Positions 1-9,477 of a stretch of DNA of 64,000 bases are shown here, one piece after another. A model generated the notes under the pieces. That model saw only the letters and a list, made by a program, of their open reading frames with translations, made no database searches and was not told the origin of the DNA. The translations under genes and the position numbers were made by a program. The DNA lies in NCBI RefSeq assembly GCF_021033825.1, contig NZ_JAIFXZ010000003.1, positions 124,001 through 188,000 of the forward strand, given 5' to 3'. Positions within the stretch are counted from its first letter, which is position 1. Each line of letters opens with the position of its first letter. This stretch comes from Dietzia aurantiaca. GTDB lineage: Bacteria > Actinomycetota > Actinomycetes > Mycobacteriales > Mycobacteriaceae.

Positions 1-425
1 AGTCGGCGAGGGTGGTCACGTGCGTCTGCCAGAGCACCGTCACCCCGCCGCGGCTTCACGCCCTCAGCCCGCGGTTGCAAGACATAGCCCCGGGGCTGCA
101 AGACGTCTCGTGCGAGATCCGGCAAGAAATTCGCACAGTTTGTCGTGCGACCGGAGGGGAGTGTCTTGCAACCGGGGCCATCTTCTCCGCGGGCAGTTCT
201 TCAGCGATGACAGTCCCGAGCCCCGGACCAATCCTGCGCGCGGCCACAGGTGTCGTCCGTCGTCCAGGGCCCCGACGACAATGCCGCCATCACCCGCGAC
301 CGGTTCAGTAGCCGGGTGGAGCCGAATCGTCGCGCCACAGCTCGCCGCGTAGACGCTGAGTGCGGTCACTCGCATCCGTACCCGGTGGGGCAGCTCCTCA
401 GCTGCCCGACCGGGTACGCAGTTGC
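1..425. other. Left-edge region without a convincing gene
   Basis: About 425 bases 3' of copA hold only short frames on both strands that overlap one another and look like no protein I know. The first 43 bases read on the minus strand could be the start of a gene running off the edge (GTG at 43), but only 14 codons are visible. The region does carry the inverted repeat listed separately. Confidence 0.5.
72..174. repeat. Inverted repeat GGTTGCAAGACA with a third partial copy
   Basis: GGTTGCAAGACA lies at 73-84 and its exact complement TGTCTTGCAACC at 162-173; one more base pairs on the outer side (C72/G174). A related direct copy, GGCTGCAAGACG, is at 94-105. The arms are too far apart (77 bases) for a simple terminator. 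They may be regulator sites or the ends of a decayed element. The function is unknown. Confidence 0.5.
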
Positions 426-2810
426 TCAGACTGCGGCGCGGAACCTCCGCAGCCGCAGGCTGTTCGCCACCACGAACACCGAGGAGAACGCCATCGCGGC
501 GCCCGCGATCATCGGGTTGAGCAGCCCGGCCGCGGCCAGCGGGAGCGCTGCCACGTTGTAGGCGAACGCCCAGAACAGGTTGCCGCGGATCGTGCCCAGG
601 GTCCGGCGGGACAGCCGGATGGCATCGGCCGCCGAACGAAGGTCGCCGCGGACCAGCGTGAGGTCGGAGGCCTCGATCGCGGCGTCGGTGCCGGTACCGA
701 TCGCCAGCCCTAGGTCGGCGGTGGCCAGGGCGGCCGCGTCGTTGACGCCGTCGCCGACCATCGCCACCACCCGGCCCTCGGCCTGCAGCCGGCGTACCTG
801 CTCCACCTTGTCGGCGGGCATGACCTCGGCGATCACTGTCTCCGGCCCGGGGTCGATCCCCACCTGCTCGGCCACCGCGGCGGCCACCTTGGCGTTGTCG
901 CCGGTCAGCAGGATCGGGGTGAGCCCCAGCTCGCGGAACCGACCGATCGCCTCGGCGGAGGTCTCCTTGATCTGGTCGGCCACCACCAGCACGCCGCGGG
1001 CCCGGCCGCCCCAGCCCACTGCAACAGCGGTCTGGCCGCGCTCGGAGGCGGCGTCCATGGCCCGCTGCAGGTTCTCTGACAGCGGCATGGCACGGTCCGC
1101 CAGCAACGCTGGCCGGCCGACGATGATCTCCTCGGCGGCGTTGTCGTCGTCGCCCCCATCACCGGGACCGGCGCCTGCGGCGACGCGACCGGAGACGCCC
1201 AGGCCCTCGTGGTTCCGGAAGCCCTCCACGGCCGGCAGGTCACCGGCCTTCTCGCGCGCACCCGCGGCGATCGCGCGGGCGATGGGGTGCTCGGAGGCGT
1301 CCTCCACCGCGCCGGCCAGACGCAATACCTGCGCCTCGTCCTCGCCGTCCGCGACAGTTGTAGAGACCAGGGCGTGCTTGCCGGTGGTGACGGTGCCGGT
1401 CTTGTCCAGCACGATCGTGTCGACCTTGCGCGTGGACTCCAGCACCTCCGGGCCCTTGATGAGGATGCCCAGCTGGGCGCCACGGCCGGTGCCGACCATC
1501 AGCGCCATCGGCGTGGCCAGACCCAGCGCACACGGGCAGGCGATGATGAGCACGGCGACCGCGGCGGTGAACGCCATGGCCGCGCCGACGCCGGTGATCA
1601 TCCAGAACACGAACGTCGCCACGGCCAGCACCAGCACGACGGGCACGAAGATGCCCGAGATGCGGTCGGCCAGACGCTGCGCGGCGGCCTTGCCGGACTG
1701 GGCGTCCTCCACCATCTGCGCCATCTGCGCGAGCTGCGTGTCCGAGCCGACGCGGGTGGCGCGCACGACCAGGCGGCCGCTCGCGTTGACGGTGCCGCCG
1801 ACCACGGCGTCACCCTCGGACACCTCGGCGGGCACGGACTCGCCGGTCACCATGGAGGTGTCGACAGCGGACGCGCCGTCGACGATCTCACCGTCGGTGG
1901 CGATCTTCTCACCGGGGCGGACGACGAACCCCTCGCCCACCTGCAGCGCCTCGACCGGGATACGGGTCTCGACGCCGTCCCGCAGGACCGACACCTCCTT
2001 GGCCCCCAGCTCGAGAAGCGAGCGCAGGGCGGCGCCGACGGTGCGCTTGGACCGGGCCTCGAAGTAGCGGCCGAGCAGGATGAACGTGGTGACGCCGGCC
2101 GCGGCCTCGAGGTAGATGTCGCCCGCGCCGTCACTGGGCGAGAGCGAGAACTCGAAGCCGTGCGTCATGCCCGGCATGCCGGCGTGGCCGAAGAACAGCG
2201 CGTACAGCGACCAGGCCAGCGCGGCGAGCGTGCCCATCGACACCAGCGTGTCCATGGTGAACGTGCCGTGCCGGAGGTTGATCCAGGCCGCGCGGTGGAA
2301 CGGGTACGCGCCCCACACCACGACGGGCGCGGCGAGCGTGAGCGAGAGCCACTGCCAGTAGGTGAACTGCAGTGCCGGGATCATGGCCATCGCGATCACC
2401 GGGATCGACAGGACGGCCGAGATGATCACGCGCTGCTTGAGGCTCTCGACGCGGTCGACGCCGGCGGCGTCGTCGGTGGAGTTGCCCGCGTTGCCCATCG
2501 CCACTCCGGAGCCCGTGGCGCCGGGCGTCCCGTCGGCTGTCGGAGCGGCGGCGCGCGGCTTCGGCAGCCGCGCCGAGTAGCCGGCCTGCTCGACGGTGTC
2601 CAGCAACAGCTGCGGCTCGATCCCGGCGGCGATCTGCACGCGCGCCTTCTCGGTGGCGTAGTTGACCGCCGCCGAGACGTTGTCGAGCTTGTTGAGCTTG
2701 CGCTCGATGCGGTTGGCGCACGACGCGCAGGTCATGCCCTCGATCTCGAGCTCGAGTTGCGTGGTGGCGGCGTCCTCACGCGCGGTGGCGGTGTCCTCAC
2801 TCGTGGTCAC
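426..2810 (-). CDS. copA: Cu(I)-exporting P1B-type ATPase CopA
   Basis: Pumps Cu(I) out of the cytoplasm at the cost of ATP. The 794-residue protein has an N-terminal heavy-metal domain (GMTCASC), membrane helices, the TGES actuator motif, the CPC metal motif in helix 6 ([12 protein letters not shown]), the DKTGT phosphorylation site, an HP motif in the nucleotide domain and GDGVND. The last two helices carry YN and MAFSS, the copper-type (1B-1) ligands. I chose GTG 2810 because AGAGGAG lies 10 bases upstream, inside the end of copZ; the open frame to 2972 is a shadow of copZ. It is last in csoR-copZ-copA. An Asp/Asn run (DDDN) in the nucleotide domain, encoded by a copy of the dispersed GTTGTCGTCGTCG motif, looks like an insertion. 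Confidence 0.96.
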   Translation of the reverse strand: MTTSEDTATAREDAATTQLELEIEGMTCASCANRIERKLNKLDNVSAAVNYATEKARVQIAAGIEPQLLLDTVEQAGYSARLPKPRAAAPTADGTPGATGSGVAMGNAGNSTDDAAGVDRVESLKQRVIISAVLSIPVIAMAMIPALQFTYWQWLSLTLAAPVVVWGAYPFHRAAWINLRHGTFTMDTLVSMGTLAALAWSLYALFFGHAGMPGMTHGFEFSLSPSDGAGDIYLEAAAGVTTFILLGRYFEARSKRTVGAALRSLLELGAKEVSVLRDGVETRIPVEALQVGEGFVVRPGEKIATDGEIVDGASAVDTSMVTGESVPAEVSEGDAVVGGTVNASGRLVVRATRVGSDTQLAQMAQMVEDAQSGKAAAQRLADRISGIFVPVVLVLAVATFVFWMITGVGAAMAFTAAVAVLIIACPCALGLATPMALMVGTGRGAQLGILIKGPEVLESTRKVDTIVLDKTGTVTTGKHALVSTTVADGEDEAQVLRLAGAVEDASEHPIARAIAAGAREKAGDLPAVEGFRNHEGLGVSGRVAAGAGPGDGGDDDNAAEEIIVGRPALLADRAMPLSENLQRAMDAASERGQTAVAVGWGGRARGVLVVADQIKETSAEAIGRFRELGLTPILLTGDNAKVAAAVAEQVGIDPGPETVIAEVMPADKVEQVRRLQAEGRVVAMVGDGVNDAAALATADLGLAIGTGTDAAIEASDLTLVRGDLRSAADAIRLSRRTLGTIRGNLFWAFAYNVAALPLAAAGLLNPMIAGAAMAFSSVFVVANSLRLRRFRAAV

Positions 2811-2817
2811 GGTGCAC

Positions 2818-3045
2818 TCACTCCTCTGCTGTGACGGTGTATCCGGCCTCGTCGACCGCGGCGCGGACCGCCGCGGGATCGACCGGGTCGGGGGAGACGA
2901 CGACGAGACGGCCGGACTCCAGCTCGACCTCAACGCTGGACACCCCGGGGATCTCCAGGACCTCCTCCTCAACGGACTTGACGCAGTGGCCGCAGGTCAT
3001 GCCCGAGACGGTGTAGGTGGCGGTGTGGTTGTCGGCGGCAGACAT
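2818..3045 (-). CDS. copZ: Copper chaperone CopZ (heavy-metal-associated domain)
   Basis: A 75-residue single-domain metallochaperone that carries Cu(I) to CopA in the cytoplasm. The Cu-binding loop is GMTCGHC near residue 17, and the beta-alpha-beta pattern typical of HMA domains follows it. ATG 3045 has a strong AGAGGAG ribosome site. The end of the gene contains the copA ribosome site (7-base gap), so the two are probably translationally coupled. It is the second gene of the CsoR-controlled copper operon. Confidence 0.95.
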   Translation of the reverse strand: MSAADNHTATYTVSGMTCGHCVKSVEEEVLEIPGVSSVEVELESGRLVVVSPDPVDPAAVRAAVDEAGYTVTAEE

Positions 3046-3097
3046 GGTTTCTCCTCTGGTTTCGGGTGCCCCGCGACACGAGGCCCGGCGTGGTTTG

Positions 3098-3385
3098 TCA
3101 GGACTTGACCAGGCGCGCGATGGCCTCGTTGGCTTCCTTGAGCTTGGCTTCGGCCTCGGGGCCGCCGTGCTCGATGGCGCCGGCGACGCAGTGCCCGAGG
3201 TGCTCCTCCAGCAGGCTGAGCGAGACGGACTGCAGCGCCCGCGTCATGGCGGAGACCTGCGTGAGGATGTCGATGCAGTACTTGTCCTCCTCGACCATCC
3301 GCTGCAGGCCGCGGGCCTGCCCCTCGATGCGACGCAGCCGCTTGAGGTGGGCTTCCTTGTTGTGGGTGTATCCGTGCTCAACCAT
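3098..3385 (-). CDS. csoR: Copper-sensing repressor CsoR
   Basis: A 95-residue all-helical repressor of the CsoR/RcnR family. It binds operator DNA when copper-free and releases it on binding Cu(I). The expected ligands are visible: Cys in KYCID and the His and Cys of EEHLGHCV. It is the first gene of csoR-copZ-copA and is preceded within 12 bases by a CsoR-type operator, so it should autoregulate the operon. No good ribosome site precedes ATG 3385; translation may start from a very short leader. Confidence 0.95.
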   Translation of the reverse strand: MVEHGYTHNKEAHLKRLRRIEGQARGLQRMVEEDKYCIDILTQVSAMTRALQSVSLSLLEEHLGHCVAGAIEHGGPEAEAKLKEANEAIARLVKS

Positions 3386-3396
3386 GGGTCATACGG

Positions 3397-3412
3397 TACC
3401 CCCCTAGGGTAT
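3397..3412. promoter_or_regulatory. CsoR operator
   Basis: TACCCCCCTAGGGTAT is a near-palindrome of the C-tract/G-tract type known for CsoR operators (TACCC...GGGTA). It lies 12 bases upstream of the csoR start, overlapping the probable minus-strand -10 region (TAGATA at its outer edge). Confidence 0.85.
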
Positions 3413-3541
3413 CTAAGGCAAGGGGGTTCGCCCGCGCCCCAAACGGGCGGCACCTCAACGGGGGTCGGACCGGTTCCCGTTCCCCTCACCCCGGCTTAGG
3501 GTCGGCCTTGTACCGGGTCGCAGACGACGGAAGGAGCCACC

Positions 3542-3973
3542 ATGCCGAAGACAGGCAAGGACGGACACGCCAAGGAGGGCGAACTGCCCTCGACGCTGCA
3601 GCGCAGCGACCAGAAGGCCAAGGACACCTTCGCGAAGGCCTACGACTCCGCGGAGGAGGAGTACAGCGACGAGTCGCGGGTGGCCCGCACCGCGTGGGGC
3701 GCCGTCAAACACACGCACGAGAAGGTCGGCGACCACTGGGAGCCCAAGGATTCCGCCGGTCCGTCCGACTCGCAGTCCGCCAGCGGCGGCCCGAATCCGT
3801 CCGGCGAGTCGAAGGGCGGCGTGGACGCCAACGCGACCAAGGAGCACCTGTACGAGCAGGCCCAGAAACTCGACATCGAGGGCCGGTCCGACATGACCAA
3901 GGACGAACTCGTCGAGGCGCTGCGCAAGGCGAACGATCGGAAGACCAAGAAGGCACGCGAGAAGAGCGACTGA
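3542..3973 (+). CDS. ChaB-domain protein with C-terminal Rho-N/SAP-like domain
   Basis: A 143-residue, highly charged, Lys/Glu/Asp-rich cytoplasmic protein. The N-terminal half (LPSTLQRS, the YDSAEEEY region and KHTHEKVGDHW) matches the ChaB family, first linked to cation transport in E. coli but poorly understood. The C-terminal 35 residues (MTKDELVEALRKAND) resemble the Rho N-terminal/SAP-like helix-extended-loop fold that often binds nucleic acid. GGAAGGAG precedes the ATG. It stands alone, convergent with the DUF2254 gene. The ion-transport role is weakly supported; a stress or nucleic-acid role is equally possible. Confidence 0.8.
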   Translation: MPKTGKDGHAKEGELPSTLQRSDQKAKDTFAKAYDSAEEEYSDESRVARTAWGAVKHTHEKVGDHWEPKDSAGPSDSQSASGGPNPSGESKGGVDANATKEHLYEQAQKLDIEGRSDMTKDELVEALRKANDRKTKKAREKSD

Positions 3974-3998
3974 CGGCCCCTCTTCCGGGCGGGGCAGT

Positions 3999-5321
3999 CT
4001 AGAGCGAGTGGTCGGCGGGGTCGGTATCGTCCGACGCCAGGGATTCGATGCGCTGCAGGTCCTCCGGGAGCAGGTCGGTCTGATCTCCTGCCGCCTCCAG
4101 GAGCAGCCGCATCTGCTGCTCGAGGGCGCCGGCTCGCTCCGGGTGGCCTTCCTCGTTGACATGGGTGATGAGCATGCGCAGCACGCGCAGCAGCGCGGCC
4201 ACCACCTCCGTCTGGTTCAGGCTCGCCTGACGCAGCTGGTCGAAGGCGTGCTCGACGTACTCGTCGTGGTCGAGATTCCACGGCTGGACCAGCACCCGGC
4301 CCGCGTCATCGCGCAGCGCCGGCGGGGCCAGTGGGCTGGTGAGGACCGTGCGCAGCACGGTGCCCAGACGCAGCAGGACCTCCACCGCGGTGGTGGGGTC
4401 GTTGATCGCCGAGCTCAGGGCCCGCAGGCCGATGTCGACGAGCTGGCGGATCGCGAAGTCCGCATCTTGGAGCATGGTCCGCATCTCGGATATCGCGACG
4501 GCACCTGCGATCTTCTGCGTGCGCGACGGAGGCGGCCACGCCGTAAACAACGGCTCCCCCTGGTGGATGTACGCCCCGACCCTGGTCTCCAGCCGCAGCA
4601 CCGTACCCGGGGAGACCGCGCCGAGCAGCCGGCCCATGTGCACCTGGCTGACCCACCCACTGCGGCCGGCCGGGATCACGATGGCGTCCGCCGGGGCGGG
4701 GAAGTCCTCGGGGTCGACCGTGCTGAGGCCGGCGGGCAGTCGCCCGAGACGCGCTGCCACCACCTGCCCCTCGTCCGCGATGCTCCGCGCGAGGTTGCCG
4801 ACCTGCAGGCCGCGCGCAAGGTGATCCAGGTGGACGATGATCCCCACCACGGTGACCAGTGTCAGACCTATGGCGATGGTCAGCGAGATCCGTGGCGCCG
4901 GGGCCGTGGCCTCCCCGCTGAAGCTCGGCAGGATCAGCACGCAGTAGAAGAACGTGCCCACCAGTAGTCCGATCACGCCCTGACTCAGCCGGTCGCGGAT
5001 GAACGAGCGCATCACACGGGGCGAGAACTGGTTGCTGGCCAGCTGCAGACTCACCACGGTGAGCGAGAAGACCACTCCCACGGTGGTGATCATGGCCCCG
5101 GCCACGGTCGAGACCAGCCAGGTGGCGGCGTTGCTGCTCATCGCCAACGTCCACGGGATCTCGGCGTTGTGCCCCAGGCGGTTGTCGATCACGGTCGCGC
5201 CGACCGCCAGCAGGACCCCGCCCAGCATCACCAACGCCGGGAGGAGGAACAGGCTCTCCTTGAAGCGGTAGCGCGCCGCCGACAGGCGCAGCCTCCACGC
5301 CAGCCCGCCGCTCCCCGTCAT
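3999..5321 (-). CDS. DUF2254 family membrane protein
   Basis: A 440-residue predicted inner-membrane protein. About four hydrophobic helices lie in the first 190 residues (for example FLLPALVMLGGVLLAVGATV), then a conserved TTVGVVFSLTVVSLQLASNQ segment, then a soluble C-terminal half. This matches DUF2254, a family without an assigned function. I chose ATG 5321 because GGGAGGGG sits just upstream; ATG 5354 is in frame and possible. It is downstream of the ABC ATPase on the same strand with a gap of about 60 bases. The frame extends to 6083 only as a shadow of the ATPase gene. Confidence 0.85.
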   Translation of the reverse strand: MTGSGGLAWRLRLSAARYRFKESLFLLPALVMLGGVLLAVGATVIDNRLGHNAEIPWTLAMSSNAATWLVSTVAGAMITTVGVVFSLTVVSLQLASNQFSPRVMRSFIRDRLSQGVIGLLVGTFFYCVLILPSFSGEATAPAPRISLTIAIGLTLVTVVGIIVHLDHLARGLQVGNLARSIADEGQVVAARLGRLPAGLSTVDPEDFPAPADAIVIPAGRSGWVSQVHMGRLLGAVSPGTVLRLETRVGAYIHQGEPLFTAWPPPSRTQKIAGAVAISEMRTMLQDADFAIRQLVDIGLRALSSAINDPTTAVEVLLRLGTVLRTVLTSPLAPPALRDDAGRVLVQPWNLDHDEYVEHAFDQLRQASLNQTEVVAALLRVLRMLITHVNEEGHPERAGALEQQMRLLLEAAGDQTDLLPEDLQRIESLASDDTDPADHSL

Positions 5322-5383
5322 CGCGCCCCTCCCACCGGCCATACCCGCAGACATTACGCGTGCGGGCCGGGCCGGGGCGGTAC

Positions 5384-6256
5384 TCAGCTCTGGCGTGACC
5401 GGCCGGCGCGGGCCAACCATCGCCCCTGTCGGTGATCGACCTCGATCGGATACTCGAAGGCCTCCGTCACCAGCTCCGAGGTGAGCACGTCCCGGGCGGG
5501 ACCGGAGGCGTGGATCCGGCCCTGGGCGATCAGCATCGCGTGGGTCGTCGACGTGGGCAGCTCCTCGAGGTGGTGCGTGACGAGCACGGTCGCCAGATCG
5601 GGCTGCGTGTCGTGCAGCTGGTCGAGGGTCAAGAGGAACTGCTCCCGGGCCGCCACGTCGAGGCCGGTCGACGGCTCGTCGAGGAGCAGCAGGGCGGGGT
5701 TCGGCAGGAGCGCCCTCGCGATGAGCGCCCGGCCGCGCTCGCCCTGCGACATGGTGGGCCACACGGCGTGCCGGAGCCCGTCCAGGCCGAGCATCTCGAT
5801 GAGGTGGTCGGCCCGGTCGAGCGTGGGCTGATCCGGCTCCCACCGGCCCATCAGATCCGTCGTGCCGGTCGCGCCGGTGAGCACGACCTGCCGCACCGTC
5901 AGCGGCGAGCGCAGCGGATGCCGGGGATTGACGTGCCCGATCGACTCCCGCAGCTTGCGGATCTCGACCCGACCCAGCTGGTGGCCGAGGACGTGGACCG
6001 AGCCGCGGGTCGGGTGGGCCTCGGCGCCGCACAGGCCCATGAGCGTGCTCTTGCCCGCCCCGTTGGGGCCGATGAGCGCCCACCGCTCGCCGGCCCGGAC
6101 CGTGAGGTCGATGCCGGAGAGGATCTGCTCGGTCTGGCGGACGAAGTCGACGTCGCGAAGGCGCAACACCTCGGCCGCCGCCCCGTCGGCCCGGCCGGAG
6201 CCCAGGCCAGGGCCTGCTGCCCTGCCGCCCAGGCCAGGGCCTCGCTGCCCGCTCAC
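5384..6256 (-). CDS. ABC transporter ATP-binding protein, stand-alone
   Basis: An ATPase of about 290 residues with Walker [10 protein letters not shown], signature MSQGER, Walker [13 protein letters not shown] and switch HH (VTHHLEE). The organisation resembles single-domain importer-type ATPases such as ModF-like proteins, but no permease or binding protein is adjacent, so the substrate is unknown. GTG 6256 overlaps the stop of the GntR gene (GTGA), implying coupling. The first 24 residues contain a duplicated GPGLG segment from a 27-bp DNA repeat and lie outside the domain; a start at the later GTG before LRLRDVDF is a real alternative. Confidence 0.85.
   Translation of the reverse strand: MSGQRGPGLGGRAAGPGLGSGRADGAAAEVLRLRDVDFVRQTEQILSGIDLTVRAGERWALIGPNGAGKSTLMGLCGAEAHPTRGSVHVLGHQLGRVEIRKLRESIGHVNPRHPLRSPLTVRQVVLTGATGTTDLMGRWEPDQPTLDRADHLIEMLGLDGLRHAVWPTMSQGERGRALIARALLPNPALLLLDEPSTGLDVAAREQFLLTLDQLHDTQPDLATVLVTHHLEELPTSTTHAMLIAQGRIHASGPARDVLTSELVTEAFEYPIEVDHRQGRWLARAGRSRQS
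6201..6254. repeat. 27-bp tandem duplication in an ATPase N-terminus
   Basis: Two adjacent copies, beginning at 6201 and 6228, share CCCAGGCCAGGGCCT followed by a GCTGCCC block. They encode two GPGLG-containing segments at the extreme N-terminus of the ABC ATPase, if the upstream GTG start is used. Confidence 0.7.
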
Positions 6257-6930
6257 GACAGCGCCTCCCCGAGCTCGCCCAGGTGCGCGCGGGAAAGGCG
6301 CGACGCGGCCGCGGCGTCGCGGTCCGCGATGGCGTCGGCCAGCTCGGCGTGGGCCCGCTGGTCGGCGTCGCTGCCGAAGTCCTGACGGAGGCGGAGCATG
6401 TCGATCATGGCCGCGCGGACCCTGGGCGTGAAACTGTCGAACATCTCCACGAGGACCGGGTTGTGGGCGGCCACCACGATCGCCCGGTGGAACTGCGTGT
6501 CCACGTCCACATGGCGCTCGATGTCGGAGCGGTTCTCGGCCCGCCGGGCGAGCGCGCGCCGGATCGCCCGCAGGTCGGCGGGGGTCCGCCGTGCGGCGGC
6601 GAGCGCAGCGGCCTCGGCCTCGATAGCCACACGCGCCTCGATCACCGAGACGATGTCCGCACGCCGGAGCACGGCATCCCAGTCTTCCGGCACCTCGAGC
6701 GCGGTGACGAACACGCCCGCCCCCTGCCGGGACGTCAGCACCCCGCGGCCGGCGAGTTGGCGGATTGCCTCGCGGACGGTCGAGCGCCCCACGCCCAGCT
6801 GCGGCGCGAGCGTCGTCTCGCCGGGAAGCTTCTCACCCAGCGCCCATTCTCCGGACCGGATCCGCTCCAACAGCAGCTCGGCGGCCTGATCCGCCAGCGA
6901 TGCCCGTCTCACCCGCGTCACACGTTCCAT
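6253..6930 (-). CDS. GntR/FadR-family transcriptional regulator
   Basis: A 225-residue one-component regulator. The N-terminal winged helix-turn-helix is typical of GntR ([20 protein letters not shown]) and is followed by an all-helical FCD effector domain with the expected metal-binding Asp and His residues ([15 protein letters not shown]). It heads the GntR-ABC ATPase pair with a 4-bp overlap. A perfect inverted repeat, GACAA-N6-TTGTC, directly upstream suggests autoregulation. The effector is unknown; FCD domains commonly bind small organic acids. Confidence 0.9.
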   Translation of the reverse strand: MERVTRVRRASLADQAAELLLERIRSGEWALGEKLPGETTLAPQLGVGRSTVREAIRQLAGRGVLTSRQGAGVFVTALEVPEDWDAVLRRADIVSVIEARVAIEAEAAALAAARRTPADLRAIRRALARRAENRSDIERHVDVDTQFHRAIVVAAHNPVLVEMFDSFTPRVRAAMIDMLRLRQDFGSDADQRAHAELADAIADRDAAAASRLSRAHLGELGEALS

Positions 6931-6933
6931 GCC

Positions 6934-6949
6934 GACAACTCTACTTGTC
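6934..6949. promoter_or_regulatory. Probable GntR operator
   Basis: GACAACTCTACTTGTC is a perfect GACAA-N6-TTGTC inverted repeat four bases upstream of the GntR ATG. A wider ACAACT...AGTTGT pair (6935-6940 and 6955-6960) surrounds part of it. The position fits autoregulation by the FadR-type regulator. The divergent leu leader starts 26 bases away, so it could affect leuA too. Confidence 0.65.
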
Positions 6950-6974
6950 TGAGGAGTTGTGATAGTTTTCGCCC

Positions 6975-7022
6975 ATGCGTTTTCTCGAGTGCCTTCTCCT
7001 TAGTCGCCACGGCGGGGCGTAG
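6975..7022 (+). CDS. leuL: Leucine-rich leader peptide of leuA
   Basis: A 15-codon frame from ATG 6975 to TAG 7020-7022 reads [15 protein letters not shown]. It holds four Leu codons, three of them consecutive, and two are CTT, unusual in such GC-rich DNA. It lies about 75 bases upstream of leuA and overlaps a hairpin. Leucine-rich leader peptides before leuA are known from other actinobacteria as ribosome-mediated attenuators. Stalling at the Leu codons under leucine shortage would alter the RNA fold. It is too short for ordinary gene finding. The ATG has no obvious ribosome site and may be leaderless. Confidence 0.75.
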   Translation: MRFLECLLLSRHGGA

Positions 7023-7043
7023 TCGGACCGGCTCCCGTCGTGG
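7007..7043 (+). promoter_or_regulatory. Attenuator hairpin in the leuA leader
   Basis: CCACGGCGGG (7007-7016) pairs with CCCGTCGTGG (7034-7043): ten pairs with one G-U wobble and a 17-base loop. The left arm overlaps codons 11-14 of the leader peptide, so a ribosome stalled on the Leu codons would sit at its foot. That geometry is expected for a leucine attenuator. Confidence 0.7.
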
Positions 7044-7095
7044 AGCCCGAACCTGCGCCGGTCACCCGACCCGAGAAGTGAAGGACCCGCTCAAC

Positions 7096-8907
7096 ATGAC
7101 CGCATCATTTCCCCGCATCATCACGCCCGACGGGCCGGTGCCCGGCCACGCCCCCGCGTGGAACCGGCAGCGGCACTCGCGGATGCCGTCCCACCGATAT
7201 TCAGACGTCCACTCCCGCGTGGACGTGCCCGTGACCCGGCCGGAGTGGCCGACCCGCCGCCTCACCGCGGCGCCCCTGTGGGTGCCGGTCGACCTGCGCG
7301 ACGGCAACCAGGCGCTGGCCGAACCGATGGACCCGGCCCGCAAGCGCCGGTTCTTCGAACTCATGGTGGCGATGGGCTACAAGGAGATCGAGGTCGGTTA
7401 CCCCTCGGCCTCGCAGACCGACTACGACTTCGTCCGCCTCATCGCCCAGAGTGAGATCGCCCCGGACGACGTGACCATCGTCGTGTTCACCCCGGCCCGC
7501 CGCGACCTCATCGAACGCACGGTGGCCTCGGTCCGCGGCATCACCAACCCCGTCGTCATCCACATGTACACGGCGACCGCCCCCACCTGGCGCGACACCG
7601 TGCTCGGCTACGCGCCGGACGAACTCAAGGACCTCATCGTCGCCGGAGGCCGCGACGTGCTGGAGCTCGCCGGCGACCTGCCGAACGTGCGGTTCGAGTT
7701 CTCGCCGGAGGTCTTCAACCTCACCGAGCCGGACTACGTGCTCGACCTCTGCGACACCATGACCGCACTGTGGGACGCCACGACCGATCGCCCGGTGATC
7801 CTCAACCTGCCCGCCACGGTCGAGATCGCCACCCCGAACGTGTACGCCGACCAGATCGAGTACATGCACACCAATCTCGCCCGCCGGGACGCGGTGATCC
7901 TCTCGGTGCACCCGCACAACGACCGCGGCACCGGTATCGCGTGCGCCGAACTGGCCGTGCTCGCGGGGGCGCAGCGCGTCGAGGGCTGCCTCTTCGGCAA
8001 CGGCGAGCGCACCGGCAACGTGGACATCGCCACGCTCGCGCTGAACCTGCACGCGCAGGGCATCGACCCGATGATCGACTTCTCCGATATCGACGAGATC
8101 CGCCGCACGGTCGAGTACTGCAACCGGCTCGAGGTCCCCGCGCGCCACCCGTACGTCGGCGATCTCGTCCACACGGCCTTCAGCGGTACGCACCAGGACG
8201 CCATCAAGAAGGGCTTCGCCGAGCACCGCGCCCGGGCCGCCGCGCAGGGCCGCCCCGAGGGTGAGATCGCGTGGAAGGTCCCGAACCTGCCGATCGACCC
8301 CGCCGACATCGGCCGCAGCTACGACGCCGTGATCCGCGTGAACTCCCAGTCCGGCAAGGGCGGGATCGCCTACCTGCTCGAGACCGAATACGGCATCGAA
8401 CTGCCCCGTAGGCTCCAGATCGCCTTCGCCCGCACCGTGCAGCAGCACACCGACTCGACCGGCCTGGAGTTCACGGCGGCACAGCTGTGGGCGGTCTTCC
8501 AGGACGCCTACCTCCGCCGGGCCCCCGGCACCGAGTCGATCGTCCTCACCGAGTTCTCCACGTCCGAGACGGGCGGGCGGGCCGACACCCGGATCGCCCT
8601 GAGGATTGACGACGACGACGAGGTCAGCGTCCACACCGAGGTCGGCCCGGTCGAGGCGCTCACCAGAGCCCTCGCGGCGGGCGGCATCGACGTGGAGGTC
8701 CTCAGCCTCCACCAGACCAGCGTGGGGGCGGGCAGTCAGAGCGAGGCGCTCACCCTGGTCGAATTCCGTACCGGCGCCGACGTCCACTGGGCGGCCGGGA
8801 GGGATCGCTCCGTCCTCACTGCCACCCTGGCCGCGGTCATGGCCGCCGCGAACGACCTCTGGCGGGCCGGCTCACCGGCAGGAGTTCAGCCTCGGCCCAT
8901 CCCGTAG
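7096..8907 (+). CDS. leuA: 2-isopropylmalate synthase LeuA
   Basis: Catalyses the first committed step of leucine biosynthesis: acetyl-CoA plus 2-oxoisovalerate to 2-isopropylmalate. The 603-residue cytoplasmic enzyme has the DRE-TIM signature [10 protein letters not shown], metal-binding HPHNDRG, the [14 protein letters not shown] block and a C-terminal regulatory domain (about residue 490 on) for leucine feedback. ATG 7096 follows GAAGTGAAGGA. The frame is open upstream to 6283, but that part is a shadow of the GntR gene. Expression is probably controlled by the leader peptide. Its end overlaps the convergent AhpD-like gene by 22 bases. Confidence 0.97.
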   Translation: MTASFPRIITPDGPVPGHAPAWNRQRHSRMPSHRYSDVHSRVDVPVTRPEWPTRRLTAAPLWVPVDLRDGNQALAEPMDPARKRRFFELMVAMGYKEIEVGYPSASQTDYDFVRLIAQSEIAPDDVTIVVFTPARRDLIERTVASVRGITNPVVIHMYTATAPTWRDTVLGYAPDELKDLIVAGGRDVLELAGDLPNVRFEFSPEVFNLTEPDYVLDLCDTMTALWDATTDRPVILNLPATVEIATPNVYADQIEYMHTNLARRDAVILSVHPHNDRGTGIACAELAVLAGAQRVEGCLFGNGERTGNVDIATLALNLHAQGIDPMIDFSDIDEIRRTVEYCNRLEVPARHPYVGDLVHTAFSGTHQDAIKKGFAEHRARAAAQGRPEGEIAWKVPNLPIDPADIGRSYDAVIRVNSQSGKGGIAYLLETEYGIELPRRLQIAFARTVQQHTDSTGLEFTAAQLWAVFQDAYLRRAPGTESIVLTEFSTSETGGRADTRIALRIDDDDEVSVHTEVGPVEALTRALAAGGIDVEVLSLHQTSVGAGSQSEALTLVEFRTGADVHWAAGRDRSVLTATLAAVMAAANDLWRAGSPAGVQPRPIP

Positions 8908-9461
8908 AACTCGGGGTTGGGGCGCAGGCTGGCGACGTTGGCGATCCTGTTGGACAGGCCGAAGAACGCGGAGATGGAGGCGATGTCCCAGGCGTCGTCC
9001 CGGGTGAAACCGTGGCCTTCGAGGATGGCGAAGTCCTCGTCGGACACGGCATAGGCCTCGGCGGAGACCTTCAGCGCGAAGTCGAGCATGGCCTTCTGCC
9101 GATCGGTGATGTCCGCCTTGCGGTAGTTCGTGGCGATCTGGTCGGACACGAGGGGGTCCTTGGCCCGGATCCGCAGGATCGCGCCGTGGGCGACAACGCA
9201 GTACTGGCACTGGTTGGGGCCCGAGGTCGCGACGACGATCATCTCCCGCTCGGCCTTGGTCAGATTCCCCGGCCTGTCCATCAGGGCGTCGTGGTAGGCG
9301 AAGAACGCGCGGAACTCGTCCGGGCGGTGGGCCAACATCAGGAAGACGTTGGGGATGAAGCCGGATTTCTCCTCGACGGCCAGGATGGCCGCCCGGATGT
9401 CCACGGGCAGGTCGTCGAGCTCGGGTACCGGGAAGCGGCTGGGGGCCTTGATGTCGCTCAT
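8886..9461 (-). CDS. AhpD/CMD-like peroxidase-related protein
   Basis: A 191-residue protein of the carboxymuconolactone decarboxylase/AhpD-like fold, resembling the peroxidase-related enzyme subfamily. The redox CxxC with downstream His is clear ([10 protein letters not shown]), as in alkylhydroperoxidase AhpD. It is downstream of the AcuI-type reductase with a 16-base gap and probably in one operon with it and the TetR regulator. A detoxification role for reactive electrophiles or peroxides fits the context but is inferred. Confidence 0.85.
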   Translation of the reverse strand: MSDIKAPSRFPVPELDDLPVDIRAAILAVEEKSGFIPNVFLMLAHRPDEFRAFFAYHDALMDRPGNLTKAEREMIVVATSGPNQCQYCVVAHGAILRIRAKDPLVSDQIATNYRKADITDRQKAMLDFALKVSAEAYAVSDEDFAILEGHGFTRDDAWDIASISAFFGLSNRIANVASLRPNPEFYGMGRG

Positions 9462-9477
9462 GGTGTTGGTCCTTCGA

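Noticed and set aside
64-375. 103-codon minus-strand frame at the left edge
   Set aside because: No recognisable domain and competing overlapping frames in the same region. The protein looks like random GC-rich translation.
580-2067. Long plus-strand frame opposite copA
   Set aside because: Its composition (Ser/Arg/Ala-rich, no domain) is typical of antisense frames in very GC-rich genes, and copA is certain.
2811-2972. Longer N-terminus of the copper ATPase from an upstream in-frame start
   Set aside because: The extension is the copZ gene read in another frame. The GTG at 2810 has a good ribosome site and gives a normal CopA start.
5355-6083. N-terminal extension of the DUF2254 protein
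   Set aside because: It is Arg/Pro/Ala-rich shadow sequence of the ABC ATPase gene and matches no domain.
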